Shown: positions 1 to 11,690 of the stretch, in pieces
How the letters are laid out: the number at the start of each line of letters is the position of its first letter
Numbering within the stretch: the stretch's first letter is position 1
Source of the DNA: Phanerochaete sordida
Lineage: Eukaryota; Basidiomycota; Agaricomycetes; Polyporales; Phanerochaetaceae
Assembly: GCA_019973155.2 (NCBI GenBank)
Contig: BPQB01000030.1
Location: forward strand, 1-64,000
Direction of reading: 5' to 3'
Length of the DNA: 64,000 nt
Position numbers and translations under genes: made by a program
Notes under the pieces: generated by a model
Told to the model about the DNA's origin: nothing
The model's input: only the letters and a program-made list of their open reading frames with translations
The model's database searches: none

Positions 1-125
1 TTATCTTGGTCAATACGGACAGCTGAATAAGTTGTGCGTCGCTGCGTGACTCGCTCCGCCGCGCCTCGTCGTCGTCGTCCCCGTCTGTCGTCCCTCGTGC
101 CGCGTTTGTACCCTCGGTCCGCAAC

Positions 126-1920
126 ATGAGCAACATTTGGGGCATCCGTGCCTACAAGAAGATCTCGCAGGACCGGATGAAAGAAGCTCGACGTGCTGTG
201 CGCTCATACCCTTACCGCCTTGGATACGACAACCTCAACATCCCATTTGTGTCGTACTCTCAGCGTATGGACAACAAGTCTCATTTCGACTCGGGAACCA
301 CTGGATCAGTCTTCTATAAACCGTATGCACCGCCTGAACCCCCGTTGGTACTCATGGGCCTGCAGGAGGCCCGTATCGCTGGTCGAAAGAACCCCATATC
401 CCTTGACGACATTATCACCCTCGACCTGGAGGCAGCCCCGATACTCCATGAGCATAAGGTCTACCTCGCCCTCAAATACCTGCTTGACTCACCCGACTTC
501 AGCCTCTCCACATATGAGCATCAAGGCGATGCCCTTCTTGCCCCTCCCCTCCCTATTCACCAGCTTCCACATGGTCGAGAGCACATTACGAAGCAGTCTG
601 TACTCGGAACGGTGCATATCGATGAGTCAACATATGAAGGTACCGACAAGCTCGTCACTGAGTGGTTCCGACAGTTAGGTCTCTATAGCGAGGGCGAGCG
701 GAAGCACACTGGGATGAATAAGGTCCTTCCTTGGATCGGAGACCAGCTCACAGTTGAACGTCTACGAGGACTCGCAAACTACCGTGGAGAAGACCGCAAT
801 GGCTATGACCGTATGGACTACATGCTAGTCAATTTCGGCTGGTTCCACTTCGAGATGCTTGTTGGGCACTCGCTTCACAAGCAGTACTTTGGAACAACTG
901 CGGGCCGTGGCCTTCGCTATGCCTTTGGAGTCCTTGGTCGAACGGGCCTGCAGACGACACAAGTCAAAGGCAGCTTCTATCACCACCTACGTGAAGGCCT
1001 TGCACATGTCGCAGAAGCGCACTTCCGAGCGTGCTGGAAGAAGCATACCGGAGTTACCAACCTCGCGGACTTGCGTACAAAGTCTCCCCAAGAGCTGCGG
1101 ACCCTGGCGGAAGATCTCATCTGCAAGTTTGCCTCGACGGACGCTCTAGAAGACCATGACGACTTACTCGAGACGGACCAGGACGACTACTTCCGAAATG
1201 CGACCATGTTCCAGCGCGATGTCCTGCCTTATTTTGCGCTCCAGAACGCGATTCGGTCGGGCGATGTAGGCCTACTGGAGAAGCTCTTACCGCATTTCTT
1301 TTTTCGCTTCTGCGGCACTAGCAACAACAAGTACGCCATCGAAATCCTCGAGTTACTTCAAGGTTTGCACCGTGAATGGCCTGAGAATGTCCGGTACGTT
1401 ATTATCCAGTGCTCCATGCTATCTGAGCTAAACTAACATACTATCCTACAGAGAATATGTACGGTCACACTGTTGGCTGATTAACTTGAAGGGCCATGCC
1501 GACACCTTCATGCCATATGATCTCGCAGTCGAGCATACAGTCAAGGAGGTTAAAGTCACAACGCGCCCGAACGGACCGCACGCTTCATGGAAGCTGATGA
1601 AGGACCGCAGCCCAGCAATCCCTACCTTACGCTCACTTGATGCCCACATGAACAAGCAGTTCCGGACAATATTCCGAGGCACTCGGCACACCACTCCGGC
1701 AAAGGAGAAAGACGTTCGATTACTAGAGGACGGCTACCTATTATCGCAGATACATGACATCCGTGGCGAGACGCTGGGACCGAAGGACAGAGCCAACGAC
1801 GCGTTAGCAGATGGCTTCGACGAAGCGTACAAGTCGATTACCGGCTGGCAGACACGGTATAGCCATAGATTGCGAGGGACAGGCGGGACACACGCCGAAA
1901 TGCCTTCCCAGGCGCGATGA
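126..1920 (+). CDS. DUF6589 family protein, 5' end probably missing
   Basis: Two exons are visible (126..1393 and 1452..1920; intron 58 bases, GTACGT...CTACAG), giving 578 residues from the first ATG in the window. The sequence fits the DUF6589 family of Agaricomycetes, a multicopy family of unknown function sometimes suspected to derive from transposable elements. I recognise it by YDNLN followed by a HFDSGT segment near the visible start, the NFGWFHFEM stretch in the middle, and SPAIPTLRSL, FRGTRHTTP and KEKDVRLLEDGYL near the C-terminus. Family members normally carry several hundred residues before YDNLN, and the frame stays open upstream of 126 to about base 27. The true start is therefore probably outside the window and 126 may be an internal methionine. 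The family call is from memory of the motifs; no search was run. Confidence 0.72.
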
Positions 1921-2572
1921 CCTCATAGGGCGCTTCACATTTTAACGGGTGTGAGTGCGCGCCCGACGCCTTTTGTGGCGCTGATGCGCTGATGGCGCCC
2001 GCACTTCCGCCCGCAAACAACGCTGCGGGTAGCACAGAGACAGTATAGCATTTATATCTTAAGCTTTATAGCCTGGGGTACTCCTATGATGGCCCCGGGA
2101 TCGCCAGCTCAGGCGTCGGCGGGAATAACGGCGGCGGCGGCGGCTCGGGCGCTTCGGGGGCGGGGCCCGCTACATCCGGATGACCGACGCGCCATCCACC
2201 CATTGCAGGGCCCATGACGCGCACAATAAATGTACAAACTGTTTATATGGATCGCAATACATAGTACCTGGGCCAGGGACGGCATAACTACGTGAAGGCG
2301 GGGCGGGAGCGCACTCACCGTCCCCAACAAGACCCGGGAAGGCGGAGCGGTTGCGGGGCGCCCAAAGGGCGGGCGCGGGTCTGATGGCGCGCGGCGCACG
2401 ACGGGCGAGGCGGGAGGGGCCTTACAAGGGGCAGAGGGGCGGGAAATTCTCCAGCTTTTTCTCCACGGGTGCGACAAACGACGAGATCTATTACAGATCC
2501 GTGGCATCAGCGGATGTTTACTCTGCCACGGATACGTGATCGATGGTGGGCTGGACAGGTGCATAGACAGGC
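1921..2572. other. intergenic region, no gene seen
   Basis: This stretch lies between the tail-to-tail DUF6589 and NmrA-like genes. It is very GC-rich around 2100-2400 (runs of GGC and GGGCGC), and the ORFs on both strands there are compositional. I see no convincing gene. Confidence 0.6.
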
Positions 2573-3782
2573 TCAGACCTTGCCCCTGATCAAGCTCCCC
2601 AGCGACACCCCGTTCCACCCTGCCTTCTGCTCCCCTGCAGCGACCGCCTCATGCGCCTTCGCCCAGGCCGCGAACGTGTGCATGCCAGGATACACCTCTC
2701 TGCATTTAGCGATGCGCTTCTCGCAGTCGACGCTGTGGTCGACGCGGTCGGCGTTCATGTCTTCGAGGATCTGTATGCTGGCATCCGACATGCGGGGTTC
2801 AGCAAGCGCACAGCAGAACGCGGAGAGCATACTCACACCATACGCGTGCCCTTGTTCATAGCCTTGATTCCTGACGCAAGCATGTCTGGTACGGCTGGTA
2901 TGGCATGACCGGCGCCTTGGATATACGCCTCCTCCATTTCCTGCATCGTAAGGATGTCGCCAACGACAGGGATGCACTGCCCCGAATATGTTTCGGGGGA
3001 GCGCAGGACTGAAAGCGCGATCTGAGCGACATCTTCGACTGCCTGTAGTGTACCGACGGTTATCAACACACTCGAAACGGTCAAATCTAGCGACGTACGA
3101 CCATCTGGACCTTCGTGTCTGCCTTCAAGCCGACCCGCAGCACAGAGAAGGTAATACGTCCGATCAGACCGTCGAAGTTCTCCATGAAGAACACAGGGCG
3201 CAGGATCCTAGGGTCATCAAAGTGAGATGAACACCCTTGCGCAAGTGCATCTGACTCACGTCCAGCTCAGCCCCGGCCTCGACTGGATGTGCTTCTCGAT
3301 GTTCACCTTGGCGAGGTGGCTCAGCGTCGCACCCTCGTCCCGCCGCTCGTCGCCGCGCTCCGAGGACGAGTATACGAGATGGTGCACGCCGTACTCGCAC
3401 GCCAGGTCCACGACGAGCTGCACGCACCCCGCGTCAGCACCCGAAATCCTCCAAGATCACGCACGACACGCACCTTCCCGTGCGCCTCCTCCCTGCCCGC
3501 GTCCTTGCCCAGGCCGGGGAACGCCAGCGCGAGGAACACGCCCCACACGCCCTCCTCGCCGACAGTCTCCCTCTTAAACACCTTGCGCACGCTCTCCGGG
3601 TCGTCCATGTCGCCCGCGACGACGCGCACGCCCTCGAGCGCCGCGAGCGCGGTCGCCGCGGGTGCGCGCGTGTTGCGCGTGAGCGCGAGCAGCTCAAAGT
3701 CGCCGCTGCTGTGCGAGGCGGCGCGCACGAACGCGCCGCCCTGGCGTCCTGTCGCGCCGACCACCAGGATCTTGCGCGCCAT
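2573..3782 (-). CDS. NmrA-like family NAD(P)-binding protein (copy 1)
   Basis: A five-exon gene, complement(2573..2777, 2837..3042, 3099..3207, 3260..3417, 3474..3782), encodes 328 residues. All four introns (52-59 bases) are GT-AG and keep the frame. It begins with a beta strand and the dinucleotide-binding loop GATGRQGG (residues 8-15), followed by GVRVVAGDMDDPESV. Later come VYSSSERGDE, LRPVFFMENF and TYSGQCIPVVGD, all typical of NmrA/HSCARG atypical short-chain dehydrogenase-like proteins. Members act as redox-sensing regulators or as isoflavone-reductase-like enzymes; the substrate cannot be told here. The tyrosine and lysine of classical SDR catalysis are not in the usual YxxxK arrangement, which favours a sensor role (inference). 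It lies head-to-tail with a paralog at 4195..5404 that has identical intron positions and exon lengths, apart from the first and last exons. Confidence 0.88.
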
Positions 3783-4194
3783 CGTGTGTGGGGTGAGGGG
3801 AAAGGGTGAGTTGGCGGCCGCGCCTGCGCTCGATGCGTCTTATAAGCCTCGTGCACGCGCGCCCCGTCCTGCATTCCCTGCGCGGAGACGAGGAGCGGGC
3901 AGGGTCGCGGATCGCCTAGGGGATTTGATGGGACTAGTCGCCGATTGCGCGCGCGCTGCCGAGAGGCGCGTCACGCGTCATGGCCGTGGTCAGGGCACGG
4001 CGAAGAGCGGCGGCGGTACAGCCTCAGCCTCGCAGGGTCCTGGGTGTTTGTGTGTGTTAGGATCGCAAGGGTCTGCTTACCCGAAGGGGACCCGACATGG
4101 CTTGACGATCGCTTCCACCACCTACCTCGTGGCTTTGCTCGACTCCTGCCAGCACGCGTGAAGACAAACCTGTGGTATTATGCAGCCCGGAACG
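3783..4194. other. intergenic region between the NmrA paralogs
   Basis: This region holds the upstream DNA of NmrA copy 1 and the 3' flank of copy 2. It carries one copy of the TGTTAGGATC element (4044..4090) on the plus strand. No gene is seen. Confidence 0.6.
4044..4090 (+). promoter_or_regulatory. TGTTAGGATC element, copy a
   Basis: The sequence GTGTTAGGATCGCAAGGGTC and the following pyrimidine-rich bases closely match the block upstream of F-box gene 1 (45811..45860). It sits about 270 bases upstream of NmrA copy 1 but in the opposite orientation. It could be a shared cis element or a fragment of a dispersed repeat. Confidence 0.4.
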
Positions 4195-5404
4195 CTACTG
4201 CTTCCCGCTCAGCAGGCCCCAGAGCGACACGCCGTTCCACCCCGCCGCCTGCTCCGCCGACGCATCCTGGCTCGCCGCCCACGCCGCGAAGTCGTGCATC
4301 CCGGGGTATATCTCCTTGCACCGCGCGACGCGCTCCTCGGTCTTGACGCCGCGCTCGACGAGGTCCGCGTTCACGCTCTCCAGCATCTGCACGCTGACGC
4401 ACACTCCAGTCAGTCTGCGCTTCGACGGTCAGGTCGTGAAGATGCACTCACACGCTGCGCGCGCCGGGGTTCATAGCTGTGAGGCTCCTCGCCAGGATGT
4501 TCGGAATCGACGGGATCGCGGACTTCGCGCCGCGCATGTACGAGGCCTCCATGTCCCGTGTCGTCAGGTGGTCGCCGATGACGGTGATGGCCTGCCCCGC
4601 GTACTGCTCTGGCGAGCGCATGACGGCGCAGGCGACGTTCCCGATGTCGTCTGACGCCTGGCGGACACGACATCAGAGCATGGGCCGCAGTGAGGAAGGG
4701 CCAGACGCACGATGAGCTGGACCTTCGTGTCCTTCTTCAGGCCTGCCCGCAGGACCGCGAACGTGATCCGGCCTATCGTGCCCTTGAAGTTCTCCATGAA
4801 GAACACCGGGCGCAAGATCCTACGGCTCGCATATTAGCCTCCATATATGCGCGTGAAAAGCGTCCGGCGCACGTCCAGCCCAGCTCCGCCTTCGCCTTGA
4901 TGTGCCGCTCGATGTTGACCTTCGCGAGGTAGCTCAGTGTCGCGCCCTCGTCGCGGCTCTCGTGCCCGCGCTCGGCGGACGAGTACACGAGGTGGCGCAC
5001 GCCGTACTCGCACGCAAGGTCCACGACCAGCTACCACATGATGAGCACACACCCGCCGCCCCGCCCATCTCCAAACGCACCTTGCCCTGTGCCTCCTCGC
5101 CCGCCGCGTCCTTGCCCAGCCCGGGGAATGCGAGCGCGACGAACACGCCCCAGACGCCCCCGTCCGTCTTCGCGCCCTCGAACACCGCGCGCACACTCTT
5201 CTCATCGTTCAGATCGGCGCCGACGACCGTGACGCAGTCCCCGAGCGCGCGCAGCGCGGCCGCGGCGGGCGAGTCGGGGCTGCGCGTGAGCGCGACGACG
5301 CGGAACGCGGGGTCGGCGCCTGAGACAGGGGCCGTCGCCGCACGCACGAACGCGCTGCCCTGCTTGCCAGTTGCGCCGACGACGAGGAGCTGGAGGGGGG
5401 CCAT
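4195..5404 (-). CDS. NmrA-like family NAD(P)-binding protein (copy 2)
   Basis: Five exons, complement(4195..4393, 4452..4657, 4711..4819, 4873..5030, 5081..5404), encode 331 residues. Introns are 50-58 bases. The Rossmann loop GATGKQGS lies at residues 10-17. The conserved blocks CVTVVGADLNDEKSV, HLVYSSAERGHE, ILRPVFFMENFKG and YAGQAITVIGDHL align with copy 1. The last three intron positions fall at identical residues, and exons 2, 3 and 4 have identical lengths (158, 109 and 206 bases) in both copies, so this is a tandem duplication. Expected function is NADPH sensing or reductase-like activity in the cytosol; the partner is unknown. The start is the first ATG, placed directly before the hydrophobic first strand. 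Confidence 0.88.
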
Positions 5405-7542
5405 GGTATGCGGGCGGGTGGTACGTGGATGGAAAAGAGTTGCTATGCTTCCGTGGGTGTTTCGCCGGCTGCTCTTGGGTGCTGGCGGCGGGCCCCCGGC
5501 AAGGGGGTTGCAAGCTTAAAAAATGCGACCTGATGCCGCATTTTTTTGTTAAGGTCCTCACGGACCCCCCCTCCCCCCCCTGCCCCTTACTTATAAGCAT
5601 AGTAGATAAGTAACGTGTATAGATAAGGCCACGAGATCTATAGGAAGTAATTAAGTACATTCTTTCCACGTGTGCCTGCACTTTGTAACCTGCTGTGCGC
5701 CATGCCCGTCAGCAAGCGTGCCGCGGCGCAGCTGCCCCTCGAGACGTACGGGCGCGCGGCGAACGACACGGTCGTTCCTGGTGGAAATCGCGTTCACAAA
5801 CCCGCTCGTCCTTGTCCCGCCGGACGTCTCGCCCGTCGTGTCGATATTACGGCCGCGGCTGGTAGCGTGTGCTCGCCAACCAGATGTACACCGACGCGGG
5901 GCAAAGCGCTTGGCCGGCAATTCTGTGGCTTTCGACAAGCGGCGCAAGTGTGGCGACAGGTGTCTCGGACACCACGGGTGCGCCCTCGCTTAGTACCGCG
6001 GGCACTCCGGGTGCTGTCCCGAGTGGTGAGTGACTGGAACCGCCGCGGAGTGACGGCCGGCGTCGCAGGGGTCTGTTTCGCGGCCTGGGCTTCCTTGTTC
6101 GGCACTCAGAAGCATGTCGGCTCAAAGAGGTACGCAGGGAGGTTCACGATGCGCGCCGCGAGCGCGAGGGCCGCCGCGCCAGTCGACTGTAAGATTCCCG
6201 GGCAGTACGCGCACCGCGAAAAGCCTTGATCGTCTAGTTCCTCGTATACTGCTTTGCCATGAGCTACGCGCGGCCTGACACTAAGCGCAGTGCGTCTTCG
6301 AGCGCAGGCACATCCGCAACAATGAGCGTGGTCTACTCTCTCAAACTAGGTTCGCGTCAGTAACGCGCGACCGCGGCCCGCACAGCATGCAAAGAACGCA
6401 CCTGTGCCCGGGGACAGCGTCCATCTGCACGCTCCACACACGCCAGTCAGTGTCAGCCGGGGCGTGTGCACGGTGTACAGGGAAACGGTCTCGCGCGCAC
6501 CTTCTGCTGGCACCCGCTCGTATGCACACGGGGCAACATGACCGTCGGCCGGTCGATCCTGTGTGGCTCCGCTGCCCACTGCATGCCGAGCAGGGTGCGG
6601 CTTCCCTCAGCAGGAGGCTAGCGCATCCACTGGTACTGCTTGTTGCGCGCGCGCAGGACCTCATCAATCGTGCATGCTGAGCTGATATTAGATGATCCTT
6701 CACACGTATTTTCCGGGTTCTGCGTGCCTCCGCCTATATGACAGCTGAATGAGGTGCACGGGCAAGTGTGGCGCGAGGAGAAGACTCACAGGACACAGAT
6801 GTGCATGCTTGTTGGTGTTAGAGCTCTAGAGCGTATATATGGAGCAGTTGGATGCACTTATCAAGCGTTTTTCTTGTCATTTGACATAGCGACACGATAA
6901 AGACTTGTTTTTATCGTCCAAGGATCCAGTTGAAAGCGAGTGAAAGCACCTCGGGGATTCAGGTGCTGACCCGCGGAGTTTGGACAGACACCCATATTTG
7001 GCAACCCGGATCAATTTCCCCTCTGGGTGGCTTGGGGGGCGCAGAACGAACCCGTCTTCACTCTGGTACGTCCGAAATACTACAACGAACGTCCAGCAGC
7101 TAAAATTTAAAGCGAAATATGGCTCATGTAAAAATTTGGATAAGCCTCTGGTACCCCTCCCCCCTCCCCCCGCATAGGGTCGGGCGCTAAAATCCTGCAA
7201 CCCCCTTGGCCCCCGGCGAACTGTCCCGGTCGCGACGGGGTTGGAAGCGCATCTTCTATTCGCAAGTGGACATCTGAATTGCTGCACCTGAGAACTGTCA
7301 TGGTGCCGTGGGATTGTTTGATTTGGCGAAGGCCCCCGGATCCCCTTTCTATACATCTCGACATCCATGTACTCGACAGCGCACTGTTCAAAGAAGACTA
7401 TTAAACCTATTCTAAGAAATAACACAGTCCATGCCCAGTATAAGTATGAACTTGAAGTCCCATATGCAATCTACATTTCTACTGCGATGAGTAAGATCCA
7501 TTTTGCCCAGGGTATACGGGGTATCTCCCAAACACAAGGGTA
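5405..7542. other. unassigned region, possible gene relic
   Basis: There are open frames at 5672..6229 (+) and 6341..6703 (-), but no recognisable domain, signal peptide or coherent splice model. Between about 5940 and 6025 a plus-strand frame reads VSDTTGAPSLSTAGTPGAVPSG, which resembles the Ser/Thr-rich linker of a secreted protein but cannot be joined to anything. The motif CAAGGGGGTTGCA occurs near 5500 and, inverted, near 7205. Both copies have C-runs nearby, suggesting an old repeat. A gene could be hidden here. Confidence 0.35.
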
Positions 7543-8305
7543 TCACTTGTACACAGCATACGGCGGCGGCATCGTACTCGACGTCTGCACCGTCTCCGCG
7601 CTACGCTGACTCCGCGTCGAGTCCACAGTAGCAACAGTCCCCGCGCTCGTCCTGCCACCCGCGAGGCGCACGCCTCCATCCGTAGCATACCGTTTTCCGG
7701 GCTCGCGCACCTCGCGCCGCGACCCACGGCTCACGCTCCGCCGCGCGCGGCGCGCCTGCCGCATCGTCGCGTACTTGTCGCGGAGCGCGTGGGCGTCGAG
7801 GACGTGCGACGGGAGCGGCGGCATCGGCGGGGGCGTCGGCGGCGCGGGCGCGCCGTACGGGTCGTCGTACACGGCCATGTGGCTCGTGGAGCTGTCGAGG
7901 AGCGAGCTCGGGGCGCGGGACGCGGGCTTGCTCCCTGGCTCTGACTTGGCATCGTCCTTCGCTGGGCTTGTGGTGTCTTCGGCGTCGGCGTCGGAGAGCG
8001 GGGTGTAGCGCGTTGGCGCAGAGATGAGGAGGCAGGGCTGCACAGATATGTGTGGTGTATGGGGTAGTGGGCGTTGAGGTGTTGGGGTTTTGATCTCTGC
8101 GCGCGACGTTCGTGAGGCCAGGGGGCGAGAATGACCATATGGCGGGTGGCTTACCAACATATCGATCCAACGTCCTTGGGGTCTCACCCGAGGCTCGCCT
8201 CCTGGCTCTTCGTCGCAGATATAGAACGACAAGGATTACAATGGCCACCAGGCCTATGGCCGTGAGGGCCAGAGGAATCATAAGCGGTACCAGTGGCGTG
8301 GTCAT
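7543..8305 (-). CDS. small single-pass membrane protein with C-terminal PPPY motif
   Basis: Two exons, complement(7543..8096, 8155..8305), are joined across a 58-base intron and encode 234 residues. The N-terminus has almost no lumenal part: residues 6-30 form one hydrophobic segment (LALTAIGLVAIVILVVLYL) followed at once by RRRARRR, so the rest should be cytosolic by the positive-inside rule. The cytosolic part is low-complexity and charged (DAEDTTSPAKDDAKSEPGSK), with a proline block (PAPPTPPPMPPLP) and a basic stretch (RQARRARRSVSRGSRR). It ends in MPPPYAVYK. PPPY is a canonical WW-domain ligand, so recruitment of a Nedd4/Rsp5-type ubiquitin ligase is a reasonable inference. A longer N-terminal exon upstream of 8305 cannot be excluded. 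I do not recognise a named family. Confidence 0.65.
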
Positions 8306-9146
8306 CTATCCATGTTCTCAGTACGAAAGCGCAGACACCAGGACTGTCAAGCGTACCATAGTGTCATCGAATCCCCGACTTTGAGCTCGTGCAGAGACGT
8401 CATCGATGCTCCTCCCTGCATATGCGTATGTAGGCGGCATAGCGGGAGGCTAGCAGGACGGGGACGAGGTGCAGGCAGTGTTCGACCCCCAGAGACTTCC
8501 GAAGATATAAGCCGTCTGCGCCGTTGACAGCGGCTGTCAGTGACGCTCTCCTTGGACAGATTTTAGCGATTATCAACGCCAAAGTGGGGAAATGCATAGC
8601 GACAACGAGGCTGCGTGTGTCCCGTAAGATTCGTCTCCATGCATGCAAGTGTGTTGATGATGAGCTATCGCAGAAGTTGTTTGGAGGTCATATAAGAGTG
8701 ACGAGAGCCATGCGCCGTTGCAAGAGAACTGCAACGCTGCGATGAAGGCCGCTTCTTCTGCTGCGATGGTTGGTCCGGCCTGGGCAAATGTGTGAGATAC
8801 TGCCAGCAACTACAGGACGGCAGACAGAGTGCCTTGCTGTTCCGCTTCTGTGCGGTCAGGGCACTCGCTGATACCGTCATCTGCGCCTAAACCCAATCTC
8901 TCGTCGCTGTTCGAATGATATCCAAGCTGAAAGAGGCGGCGGGCTCGGAGATGCGAACTGTTCTTTGTTTGCCCTTGTTGTGGCTCACGGGGCCGTAAAC
9001 CGCAGTTCGAACCCTCCCTACAAGGCATCCGCGCTGCTGAGCATGCTACCGTTCCACGGCACTCGCATTCGCCAGATAACGCCCACACCCGTTTAAATAC
9101 TCTCTGCGCGGAGGCTGAACCAGGTCATCCCTAGCCATCGCACGCC
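8306..9146. other. intergenic region, no gene seen
   Basis: Short frames occur on both strands, with no domain, signal peptide or splice logic. The right end (9091..9100) carries a TATA-like GTTTAAATAC, 47 bases before the next start codon. Confidence 0.55.
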
Positions 9147-9379
9147 ATGAACCTCCTGCGCAGCGTCGCCATACTCGCGCTCATCGCCACCGTCCAGGCC
9201 ACGGGGCAGCCCTGCTGCAGATTCGTGCAGGCCGACGTATCAGCGCGGGCCGTCGACGTTTATACACCGCCCCCGGTGTGCGTGTGCTGGGCGGACCCCG
9301 TCATAGGGTGCAAGAAGTGCAAGGTACGAGGCTCGTTGGCTGGGCGTGACGTGCGGCTCACCCGGAAGCACGATAGTGA
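9147..9379 (+). CDS. small secreted cysteine-rich protein, family B (divergent member)
   Basis: Exon 1 is 9147..9323. A 53-base intron (GTACGA...GATAG) is followed directly by the stop codon (9377..9379), so the second coding exon is only TGA. The product has 59 residues: a signal peptide ending near VQATG (residue 20), then CC at 23-24, C-x-C at 45-47, and C-x2-C at 55-58, finishing KKCK. The C-x-C-x7-C-x2-C tail matches the CCC-x7-C-x3-C tail of the other family B members with one cysteine lost. Six cysteines remain. A TATA-like box lies at 9091..9100. Function unknown; probably exported. Confidence 0.7.
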
Positions 9380-9759
9380 ATATGTGGCAGCAGGCCATGG
9401 TCAGTGCTCGGACCGATTTGGGGGCAAATGCCGTGCAGGTGAGTGTCGTAGCTAAGCGGTGAAGATTCCGACCTGATTCTTCTCGCGCGTCAGAGGAACG
9501 CTTTGCAGTGCAACTACAATTTATTTGGAAACACTGTCGCTTTGCATTTGTCTATGTGAAATAAGCATAGATTCAAGAATATGAGCCGTAAATTCCAGAA
9601 ATTAACAATTCGACTTACACTCCCGGAGGTCCGGCTTACAATTTGCGACACCTAAGACGCGTCCTCCACTGCCGCACGCCTCGCCTTCGATGCCGCCAAT
9701 CTGTCGCCATCATCAGCTACTGCACATGGTGCTGTATGGCACGGCAGCACCCACCCCGA

Positions 9760-9909
9760 CTACTCCACGGGGCCCTCAGGAATGACCTGGCACCCGCCGC
9801 ACGACGGCGGGATGAACCCGCCCGGCTGGCCGCACGCGCGCGGACAAATGGCGGCGAGCGCAGCGCTGGCGCTGGCCAGGACGACGAGAGCGGGGAGGGC
9901 AAAGTTCAT
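9760..9909 (-). CDS. small secreted cysteine-rich protein, family A (CxxC subtype)
   Basis: A single-exon gene of 49 residues. The signal peptide is about residues 1-20 (ALPALVVLASASAALAA), and the mature part is ICPRAC, ten residues, then CGGC, giving the family pattern C-x3-C-x10-C-x2-C. It is convergent with the family B gene at 9147. A TATA-like TTTATAC lies at 9982..9988, about 75 bases upstream on this strand. It resembles the proteins at 16311 and 23261, which share PPSCGGC or PPTCGGC. Function unknown. Confidence 0.7.
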   Translation of the reverse strand: MNFALPALVVLASASAALAAICPRACGQPGGFIPPSCGGCQVIPEGPVE

Positions 9910-11144
9910 GGCGGCGCTGGAGGCTTTACTGGTGTGAGAGCTTGGGAAGTGTGCGGGATGCTGAGCGAGTTTCGTTCGCCATTTATACACAACTGAGGGA
10001 GGCGCTCCGTGGACAGGGATCGTTACAAGTATGCATCTGTGAGTATATGCCGGCGGCGGCGCGCACTGGGGTATGCTTCGACGCGTCGAAGCTATTCTTG
10101 GAGATGTATGCGTGAGATGCGCCGCGAGGTTTCGTGAGGTCGTCGAGCACTGCGGTCTGCGGCAGGCCATGGCGAACGCAGGTCGGCAATTGGTCCCGGT
10201 GCGCGGTTCCTGGTGGCTACGATGAGTTTTTCCGACTGTATACTTGCGGACGAGGGGGAAATGAAAATGGGGTGGGGCGACAACTTCGAAGGGCCGTTGA
10301 TTCGAGCATCACTGCGTTGTCCGCCTCTGACACCCTCGCCTGGGTCTTGAATTGCTCTGCCACGGCGACGCACCGTGCAATTAGCTGTCGAGAGCCCCGA
10401 AATGCGTTCAGTGAGACGAAGTATCTCCGGAGGGGGCCATGACGTACCCATGGTTCCATTCACCAATCCCCCTCCATCCTGACAATCCCAAGGGCGACAA
10501 TCCAACATGCGCTGGGAGAGCCGGAGAAACTCTGCACCAAGACTTCAAGCACCTATAGTCTGCCGTCATTCGTATAACGTCGTCCGCATGACCTCGACAG
10601 CCCAGAAGTACGACAGTGTTGAGCATGGCCCACATCGCATGCGGGCGTGTACAGCAACATAAACGTATCTCGCCTTCGGTACGTCCCGTGCCGTAGATGT
10701 CGAGGCTCTGAATGCGCGTCTGCCAGGTCGAGTTTGCGCTGAGACCTGTGAAGGCAAGGGTCTGAGTGGTCTGGGCTTTGAGGCTCCCGGCGAAGTCGCC
10801 CGTCTGTCGAGGTCAAGCAGGGAGGGTGGGGCCAGCCAGCCTGTCTAGAGGGTACGACAAGAGGGTAGGGGTGTCAGTAAAGAGCAGAATGGTGGCGATG
10901 TTGGCCAAAGGATTCTTGGGGTTTGGTCCGTGGGCCTAAGGGAGGGTACTGTCCGCGTCGGTAGGCCATACAATCCACGTCGGTGGCTTTCCTGAGGGTC
11001 AGCGGTCCAGGGAGCCCGTCCGGAGAGAGTCCAGGCCTGCGCGGGCGCACGTCAGTGCAGCAGCCGTAGGCACATTCGCGGCACTATGTAGACCTGTCGG
11101 ATAACGAGAGTCCAGGGGAGGCCCTGCGGCGAAGAAGAGAGAGG
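9910..11144. other. intergenic region, no gene seen
   Basis: Upstream DNA of the 9909 gene, then about 1 kb without a credible gene on either strand. Confidence 0.5.
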
Positions 11145-11690
11145 CTGTGAGGGGAGGAGAGGAGCGATGGGGAGGAATTCGGCGAGCAGAGCCGCTATTT
11201 ATATGTTTCCCGGGGAGACTGGCGCGCCAACGCGGCTGACGGTCACGTTTTTCTTGTTGAGTGCGAGTCAACACGATCGCCCGCCGCTCCGAGTCTCCAA
11301 GGAGAAGCCCTGCGGGGCTTCGCGATCGAAACTCGGAGCTCGATCGCTCCAGTGGCGAACGGCGCGATGCTTTCCAAAGCACGCCGGATGCGAGCGTGCC
11401 GTCCTGCATTTCCACAAAGCATTATCAGCCGAAATTGCTTTCAGCAGGGAATAGATCTGACACCACGCGCAGGTCGTTCTCCGAGCTGGCGGAGGCCGCA
11501 GAGGCGAAAGTACGCTGACCCGATCTGTTCAACATAAACAGGCGCCGGACGTGCTTCGCGGCCGGGAAGTTCTCGTCATCCGCGCACTCTGGGGCTGAAT
11601 CGAGCTTCGCCAGGCGGGGGAGCCGCGTCCGGCCAGCTCACCGCCGGCAGTCGTCGGCCAGCTCACCGCCGGCCGTCGTCGGCCAGCGCA
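11145..11690. repeat. tandem segment, copy 1 of 2
   Basis: This segment repeats at about 11830..12340, roughly 690 bases away. Shared blocks include a GACGGTCACGTT stretch, GGGGCTTCGCGATCGAAACT, and TGTTCAACATAAACAGGCGC followed by CCGGACGTGCTTCGCGGCC. Its right edge (about 11625-11690) also holds a short tandem repeat, GGCCAGCTCACCGCCGGC, roughly every 25 bases. Both copies carry a TATA-like box readable on the minus strand (ATATAAATA near 11200), but I find no conserved open frame downstream. Confidence 0.65.

Noticed and set aside
6341..6703. 120-codon minus-strand frame as a gene
   Set aside because: Cys/Arg-rich without any recognised pattern; it does not match families A or B and has no signal peptide.
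8960..9045. GTTCGAACCC block suggesting a tRNA T-arm
   Set aside because: The bases on either side of TTCGAAC do not pair, and no acceptor stem or anticodon arm can be drawn around it.
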